The translations under genes were made by a program, and so were the position numbers. Of a stretch of DNA of 24,923 bases, positions 19,202 to 24,923 are shown one piece after another; the stretch's first letter is position 1, and the number at the start of each line of letters is the position of its first letter. The stretch is from Mesotaenium endlicherianum (Eukaryota; Streptophyta; Zygnematophyceae; Zygnematales; Mesotaeniaceae). Where the stretch lies: positions 531,586 to 556,508 of the forward strand of contig WELA01008917.1 in assembly GCA_009602735.1 (NCBI GenBank), written 5' to 3'. The notes beneath the pieces were generated by a model, which saw only the letters and a list, made by a program, of their open reading frames with translations, was not told the origin of the DNA and did no database searches.

Positions 19202-21990
19202 GTACAAGGCAAACAACTCAATATGAAATAATACTTATTTTTAATTTGTTTTGATTCCAATTTCAATCAAGAATATGTCTCGTAATTTTTTTAATGATTA
19301 TTAGAAAAAAATTGCTCAAAATCCTACTATTTTACGTATAAAACATTGTGATGTTTGTACGCAATACGAAAAAGTAAAGCATCTTCCATATTTTCTCAAA
19401 AATTCTCTGAAATCGTGACTGCTGCGCTGAAAACGTTATGAAAATCAACAATTAAGAAGCTTCGTGTTATGGCTTTACGTTAAATTTAGAATATGTTTGT
19501 TGTTTATCTTGGAGGTACTTGCCTCATTGTAAATGCCATCCTAAAAATAGTGCACCAACTCGACGCATGATTCTTGGTATTTCTCAACAATTTTCTAGCA
19601 AAAAGTTGGCAAGTGCTCTAGGAACTTCGTCGTTGACGTTTTTGGCTTTCCTAGAATTTGAATTTATTTGTTCACAATTTGCTTGTGCCTGTACGCAACA
19701 TTATGTTGTAACCGTGGAAACTTAAAAGTGAACAATAAGTCACAAGGGTTTCCCACATTAAGAAAACACAATGTCAATTTGTCCAAACCACAATCATCTT
19801 TCTTTGCTTTATGCATAAGTATGTTTCATTGCAAAGTGCTCGTTGATCGCCAAATCACAAATCAAATGTGGACAAATGAGATGAAAGTTTCTTACCCACA
19901 TAAACAAAGACATACCATACATTTTGTGAATAGGCTCAATTGACTTGCAGTGATTTTTTTGATAAGCAATTGATTTGACTCTCCAAGAGATATGCTAAAG
20001 AAACAATCTGTTGTAGAATATGTAATTTGAGACGGCGTGCAAGAAATCTGTCCAAGTTCAAAATTTTGCTTGGGCGCGAGGCTTTACAAGTCCAACAACA
20101 TCTTTTCATTCAATTTTAATGCATACATGTTAAACCCATAAAGAAAATAACATTCTCCACACAAGTGGTCATATCTTAATTGCCGAAGCAAACGATTGAC
20201 CATGTCCATTGACTTTATAAAAAGCAGACATTGAGAGGAAGCATTTGTCGACTTTCTATTGGCTTTTTGGCATTGAAAAGGCCCCTTGGTAAGTGGAGAC
20301 TTTTCATAATTTACTTTGGTGCATAACACTTTTAAATTTCTAATGGCATGAAATGCTTCAACAGGTCGCATCATTTCCGTGATCGTATCAGCTGGAAATT
20401 CGTTTTCATATTTGTCCATGTTCAAGATTTTCTTTTACAAATGGAAAAATTAGAGCAACTCATACATTTTTAGCTCACAATCGCGATTGATGGTTAAAAT
20501 TGCTCTAAACCCCTAGTTCCCTAATTCTCAGACTCATAATACTTCTGCTTGAATTGAGGCTCTTACTACTTTAGATAGCTAGAATGGCAAGGCAAACAGT
20601 CAACATAAAATTAACAAGAACTACAGTAAATGTGAAAAGAATGATAGAAACAGCTAAGTCAGGCAAACATCTCCTCTACCACAGTTATGTAACTGGTTTT
20701 TTTTCCATCGACGCCCACACCTCGTTGGTGTGGAGACTTAAATGATAGTGATAAAAAAGAATATGTGGGGTCAAATTTTGTTTGAAATACGTTTGCACGT
20801 CACATTTCCCACTTAGTCCTAATGATTTGTAGGATGGCATTTGCGAGTTCTAATTTTGGGTTTTTTTGAAAGTTGAGAGCTAGGCTTCCTAGTGCAAACT
20901 TAATGCCTATTTTGACTCATTATTCTATGAAGGACACAAGTGGAGGAGACTGGCTTGGGCTGCAGTCTGCCATGGACCCATTTGGGAGGAAGATTGATGA
21001 TGGCAGGAGACTGGGCTCTGCTGGGGCTCTGGAGTGTAAGGGCCACTTTATAGTGGGCATACGCGAAAAGTTATATTCCGGTTGTCGCGCTATTTCGATA
21101 CCACCCTGAGAATGGTCAACGGGCAAAAACGTCATTTTCACGGCCGTTTAGATTGCCGGTGGCGCCGTTTCCACCCTTTTTCCCGGTTGGAAAATCTGCA
21201 AAAAATAGGTGTATTTCGTCAAAAAGCAATCTTTAACAAAGTGTTAACATGATTCGTTTGAGATCGGTTGCACTCCACCTCAGCAAAAGATGGCAAACAT
21301 GCCCAACCTTTGGAGATGTTTTACCAACCTTTACTTGGGTGGTTTTTCCACCCTTTACTTTGATTGTTATTATTTCGCATTTTTCTGGATTGTTTACCAA
21401 CCAGAATACATATGGTTTTTGAACTCATTATTAAGGTGGCAATTCACGTGCATGCCAATTTTGAAGCCTCCATTATGAAATCATATCTATATTAACTAAA
21501 TTGTTATAACATTTAAATCCTGGAAATAATAATAGTCTCAAAACCTCGTATTTTGATAATCACCTATGATATGTAAGAGCTAAATCCTTCACAAGTCTAC
21601 AAGCATGAAAAACCACGTCTGGCATAAATCCTAGGATCTGGGACCTGATAACCCCGCTACACGTGATGTGAGCAACTCGTGAAAGTGCCTCAACGACCTC
21701 TCATTCACCTCTTTTGCCTGCATGAACAAACACAAGCAATTCAAGTCGTCCGTTAAAGAAAAACAAAAGCTAAAAAGACAACACACAAAGAGGGAAAGAG
21801 TTGTCGAGACAAGAGAAAAAGAGAGAGAGAGAGGGGGAGGGACAAGGAGAGAAAATGTGAGGGAAGCATGCTGCTGCTGCAACCTCAATGATCCTTGGAC
21901 ATACGACAGCAACTAATAGTGCATAGAGAGAGCGAGTGTAGTGATTTGAGTTATTATATATTAGTTTGCATATATTTTGATGTTTTCAAA
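19202..21990. other. AT-rich intergenic region, no recognisable gene
   Basis: Only short open frames occur. The longest is 113 codons on the minus strand (20084-20425), with no recognisable domain, repeats or codon bias. Simple features include a GA run near 21821-21834 and a T-run near 20697-20706. I see no LTR pair, tRNA or tandem array. The segment 20930-21190 is more GC-rich than its surroundings but has no convincing coding frame. Confidence 0.55.
21821..21834. repeat. GA microsatellite in a purine-rich stretch
   Basis: A run of about seven GA units sits inside a purine-rich stretch spanning roughly 21783-21862. Confidence 0.7.
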
Positions 21991-22191
21991 TATATTTGGA
22001 GTAATATTGTGTGGATTCAAGTGTGAATAGGTACTCTAGTAACTTGGTTCATGTCCTTTGAACCTTCTAAGGCATTTTCGAAGTTAGAGGAAAGACCTAG
22101 AAGAACTCCACGTGGCAAAAGGCAAATGTGCTATTTTTAGGTCAAAAGGACATGTGTACATTATTCTAGAAAGAGGTGGCAAGTTTTGGGA

Positions 22192-22439
22192 TGTGTTGGG
22201 TGCCAACACATCAACATACACCTTCCTAGAAATTACTTATTTAGCAAGTATATAAACAAGAGCTAGAACATAGAAAGACATTCCAGAATCACTCTTGTAC
22301 TTGCCAAAATCCAGAAATATATTAACTTTCAAGAAGCCATCTCTCTTTCAAGAAGCTACCACTTGTGTTCAAAGATCCTTGTCTTGAATAAAGTATTCTA
22401 TTTTACTAAGTACTTTATCTATCTATCTGTTTCACTACA
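22192..22439 (+). repeat. Element C 5' LTR, right end certain, left end provisional
   Basis: It ends CACTACA one base before a tRNA-Met primer site, which fixes the right end. Promoter signals are in sensible order: TATATAAA at 22249-22256 and AATAAA at 22387-22392. The left end is a guess. A 10-bp inverted repeat with a 3-base loop (22190-22212, centred on GGGTGCC) contains the TGTTGG and CCAACA motifs common at LTR starts. The U3 could instead begin several hundred bases upstream; the 3' LTR needed to decide is outside the window. Confidence 0.5.
22249..22256 (+). promoter_or_regulatory. TATA box candidate of element C LTR
   Basis: TATATAAA lies about 185 bases before the LTR end and 130 bases before an AATAAA signal, a normal U3-R layout. 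Confidence 0.55.
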
Positions 22440-22440
22440 G

Positions 22441-22452
22441 TGGTATCGGAGC
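22441..22452 (+). other. Element C primer-binding site (initiator tRNA-Met)
   Basis: TGGTATCGGAGC is identical to the site in element B and matches 11 of 12 positions of the complement of the initiator tRNA-Met 3' end. Confidence 0.9.
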
Positions 22453-22476
22453 TAGGCACTTTGGTAGCACAAGAAG

Positions 22477-23757
22477 ATGGCCGATCCTCAAGACCAACAG
22501 CAAGCTTTCGAAGGAAGCCCTTCCTCTCCAAGACACCCTCCTCCAGCGCCGATGGGAGAGCCCACTCAAGAAAATCTACAACAACAAGAAGCACCACAAG
22601 TAGGAGCACACCCTCCTCCAGCGTCGATGGGAGAGCCTACTCAAGGAAATCTGCAACAACAAGAAGCACCACAAGGAGGAGCACCGTCAAATCCCGTGGC
22701 AGCCGCTATAGCAAAGTTGACCCCACCACAAGGAGTTCCCGCAAATGAGTGGGCAGCCTTCCTAATGACCGTCCACAACCAAGTGGGCTTGGCCACCTAT
22801 GAAGCAACCGTGCAAGCGTCAAGAGAAGCTATGGCTGCCATGGTTGCCCCTATTGCGAGCAATGCTCAAAATCCAGCCCCGGCTCAAGCGCCTCCACAAG
22901 AGCCAACGAGAGCAAGGAAACTCATCAAGCCCGGCAAACCCGACACTTTCAACCCCGGGAAAGGTGCCAACCTGAATTTATGGCTCTACCAAGTGGAGAC
23001 GTACCTCGCGTTCCTTGAAGTACCCGAGGAGGACTACGTTCCCTTTGCCGTTACCTTACTTAGAGGAGCAGCAACATCATGGTGGCGTAACTATCAAGCG
23101 GCTATATATCAAGCTATGGCGCACCCCATGCTCGGCCAAGAGCCCCCACCATCATATGCAAGATGGGCAGATTTTCGTGAGGCCCTCAAGAAGCAATTCA
23201 TGCCCATCAATGCGGAGAAGATTGCCCGAGGAAAGCTCCACCATCTCAAGCAAACGACGTCCGTTCAAGAGTATACATCCAGATTTCACGCCCTCACTCT
23301 TGAGATCCCCAACATGTCTCTCGAGGAGAAGATTGACCGCTACATCTTTGGCCTCAAACCCAAGGTGGCAAAGGAAGTGGAGTTACGCGACTTGACGGAC
23401 TTCTCAAAGATCATTGAAGTGGCCCAAAAGGTGGATACCTTGGATTTCAAGCACTCCGTGCCTTCATCTTCACGGGTACCGACGACGCGGGTGTATGCAG
23501 CCCCTTCCACATCCGAATCTGGACCCACACCCATGGAAATTGGAGTTATTAAAAGGGACCCCGCGGCTGCCCAGAAGAATGGAAGACCCTCCAATGACAC
23601 TTATGATGGAAGAAACCAGCAAAGAGTGAAAGCAAGACTCTCCCCGGCTGACAAAGAAGCTCTCATGACGGCTGGACTATGCTTTTATTGCAAGGAAAAG
23701 GGCCATCGTGCACTTTCATGCCCCAAAAAGTTGTCAAAAAACGGACAGCGCCGGTAG
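22477..23757 (+). CDS. gag: Element C gag (intact)
   Basis: The frame from ATG 22477, 24 bases after the primer site, is open for 426 codons. Residues about 20-70 are Pro/Gln-rich and contain a 25-residue tandem duplication. The gag core runs from about residue 150 (KPGKPDTFNPGKGANLNLWL) through ATSWWRNYQ and TTSVQEYTSRFHALTLEIPN to GLKPKVAKEVELRDL. A TPMEIG motif precedes a complete zinc knuckle, CFYCKEKGHRALSC, near residues 403-416. Length and layout are normal for plant gag. It is the only uninterrupted gag in the window, so C may be the youngest element or the one under most recent selection. The end overlaps pol in the -1 frame. Confidence 0.93.
   Translation: MADPQDQQQAFEGSPSSPRHPPPAPMGEPTQENLQQQEAPQVGAHPPPASMGEPTQGNLQQQEAPQGGAPSNPVAAAIAKLTPPQGVPANEWAAFLMTVHNQVGLATYEATVQASREAMAAMVAPIASNAQNPAPAQAPPQEPTRARKLIKPGKPDTFNPGKGANLNLWLYQVETYLAFLEVPEEDYVPFAVTLLRGAATSWWRNYQAAIYQAMAHPMLGQEPPPSYARWADFREALKKQFMPINAEKIARGKLHHLKQTTSVQEYTSRFHALTLEIPNMSLEEKIDRYIFGLKPKVAKEVELRDLTDFSKIIEVAQKVDTLDFKHSVPSSSRVPTTRVYAAPSTSESGPTPMEIGVIKRDPAAAQKNGRPSNDTYDGRNQQRVKARLSPADKEALMTAGLCFYCKEKGHRALSCPKKLSKNGQRR
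22536..22685 (+). repeat. 75-bp tandem duplication inside element C gag
   Basis: Two adjacent 75-bp units (22536-22610 and 22611-22685) differ at only a few bases. Each encodes a segment with MGEPTQ and NLQQQEAPQ. The length keeps the frame. Confidence 0.9.
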
Positions 23758-23771
23758 GCCAGGAGCCTACC
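23736..23771 (+). promoter_or_regulatory. Element C candidate -1 ribosomal frameshift signal
   Basis: The gag codons tcA AAA AAC give the canonical heptamer A AAA AAC at 23736-23742, the same type used at retroviral gag-pro junctions. A 10-base spacer follows, then the stem GGTAGGC (23753-23759) with GCCTACC (23765-23771) around a 5-base loop. The gag TAG (23755-23757) lies inside the stem. A one-base backward slip enters the pol frame at cgg 23742-23744, reading RTAPVGQEP. Confidence 0.85.
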
Positions 23772-24923
23772 ACCCCAAGACCCACTTCACGAGAAGGCAA
23801 CACGCCAAGTGAGGTGGAGACCCCCGTTGAAGACGACGTTCCAGCCCCAATGAGTTTGAGAGGTTACCTTGGAGGAGAGAAGGTCCACATCTTGGTGGAT
23901 AGCGGAGCTCAAGGCAACTTCATTGCTGCAGATTTCGCCACCAAGCACGGTATTACTATGCGAACTCTTGACCACGACGAGGAGATTATGATGCCCGATG
24001 GATTCTCCTATACTACCCCTTCCAAGAAGACGTACCCCTTGGCACTCTCTATCAAGTCCTTCAAGGATAGAGTAGTGTTCTCCCCCATGCAATTGGGCAA
24101 GTACGACGTCATCCTAGGGACGCCTTGGTTGACCAAGCACAACCCCCAAGTTGATTGGAGGACCGGTACTATCAAGATCAAGAATGACATCACTTCAAGA
24201 ATCTGTATTTTGCGCGCAATCCAGAATATCCAGACCCGAGACATCGAGAAGCCGGCACACGAGATACTATTGTCTGCCCTCCAACTCAAGAGACTTGTGA
24301 GGAGGGGACACGAGCTTCTTTTGGCCTTGATCATGCCAAAAGACATCAAGAAAGACATCGAGAGTCAAGAAGGCAGCCCTGTTCCCAAGGAGATACAAGA
24401 AGTCTTAGAGGACTACAAAGAAGTGTTCTCCCCGGAATTGCCCAAGGGCCTAGCCCCCAAAAGATTCGTAGACCACAAGATAGAGTTGGAGCCCGGAAGC
24501 AAGCCCATCTCTCGGCCTACGCATCGCAAAACCGGACATAGAGAAGACGGCATTCAGGACAAGATATGGACATTTTGAGTTCATGGTCTTGCCATTTGGA
24601 CTCACCAACGCGCCAGCAACTTTCATGACTATGATGAACACCATATTTCAGCCCATGTTGGACAGATTTGTGGTGGTATTCATCGATGACATCCTCATCT
24701 ACAGTAAGACCCTTGAAGAGCATGCGAGACACTTGATAGAAGTCCTTGAAGTATTGAAGCAAAACAAGCTATTTGCGAAGGAGTCAAAGTGCGAGTTTGC
24801 CAAACAAGAAGTGGAGTTCCTAGGTCTCCACGTGACTGCTGATGGCATCAAGATAGACCCCAAGAAGACCACGGTGGTGGAGGAATGGCCAACCCCCACG
24901 ACCAAGAAAGAACTCCAGTCATT
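23742..24923 (+). pseudogene. pol: Element C pol, partial: protease and RT with an internal deletion
   Basis: This is the -1 frame after gag. An aspartic protease has Asp at 23898-23900 in LVDSGAQGNFIAADFA and a VILGTPWLTKHNPQVDW strand. The RT start [13 protein letters not shown] is followed at about 24519 by a jump to [21 protein letters not shown] in the next frame. The RT fingers, including the first catalytic Asp (KID region), are therefore missing, about 100 codons judging from A. In the original frame translation ends at 24576-24578. The second part is open from about 24520 to the window end and carries FIDDILIYS (Asp pair 24685-24690) and [13 protein letters not shown]. Confidence 0.9.

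Larger units (their letters stand above)
22441..24923 (+). mobile_element. Element C: Ty3/gypsy retrotransposon, internal region, runs off the window
   Basis: Primer site, gag, protease and a deleted RT occur in Ty3/gypsy order. The protein sequences differ clearly from A and B, so this is a separate family. RNase H, integrase and 3' LTR would be beyond 24923. Confidence 0.92.

Noticed and set aside
20084..20425. A 113-codon minus-strand open frame
   Set aside because: No recognisable motif, AT-rich composition like its surroundings, and a length not surprising by chance in this much sequence.
22440..22748. A Ser/Arg/Thr-rich frame overlapping the start of element C gag
   Set aside because: It is the alternative frame of the Pro/Gln-rich gag repeat and ends where gag continues; a shadow.
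1..24923. CRISPR arrays, bacterial operons, tRNA or rRNA genes
   Set aside because: No regularly spaced repeats, cloverleaf or rRNA-like segments were seen, and splicing signals and LTR elements indicate a eukaryote.

Overview
The window looks like nuclear DNA of a plant: long AT-rich non-coding stretches, one GC-rich spliced exon, and a pile of chromodomain-bearing Ty3/gypsy LTR retrotransposons (chromoviruses) whose primer-binding sites all match the 3' end of plant initiator tRNA-Met. The species cannot be named from the sequence. The only host-gene material I can support is the last exon (602-892, + strand) of a SAM-dependent methyltransferase resembling METTL10/EFM4/AR401, which methylates a lysine of eEF1A. 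It is preceded by intron sequence containing a CCTG microsatellite.

The core, 4206-19201, is a three-layer nest whose boundaries resolve to the base. Layer 1 is a minus-strand solo LTR of about 741 bp (4211-4471 plus 18717-19196), flanked by CTCGT/CTTGT. Layer 2 is element A (4472-18711, + strand), inserted into that LTR with a perfect TTCTC duplication. Its own LTRs are close relatives of the solo LTR in the opposite direction, so they form inverted repeats at both ends. Layer 3 is element B (7221-16012), inserted into the reverse-transcriptase region of A with a perfect CAGCG duplication and two 719-bp LTRs. By eye, A's LTRs differ at roughly 60 sites and B's at roughly 40, which agrees with the nesting order. 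Both elements carry stops, frameshifts and deletions and are dead.

The right end (about 22190-24923) is a third, unrelated element C. It has an LTR end, a primer-binding site, an intact gag and the start of pol, with a deletion in RT; it runs off the window.

The most interesting signal is shared by A, B and C. In each, pol lies in the -1 frame relative to gag, and the gag end holds a slippery heptamer (G AAA AAT, T TTA AAA, A AAA AAC), a 5-10 nt spacer and a perfect 7-10 bp stem-loop next to or over the gag stop. These look like three diverged copies of a programmed -1 ribosomal frameshift signal. The second novelty is a roughly 1.6-kb extra reading frame of unknown function in B, between the chromodomain and the 3' LTR. 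It is preceded by an internal copy of the polypurine tract and a possible splice acceptor. The regions 893-4205 and 19202-21990 hold no gene I can recognise.
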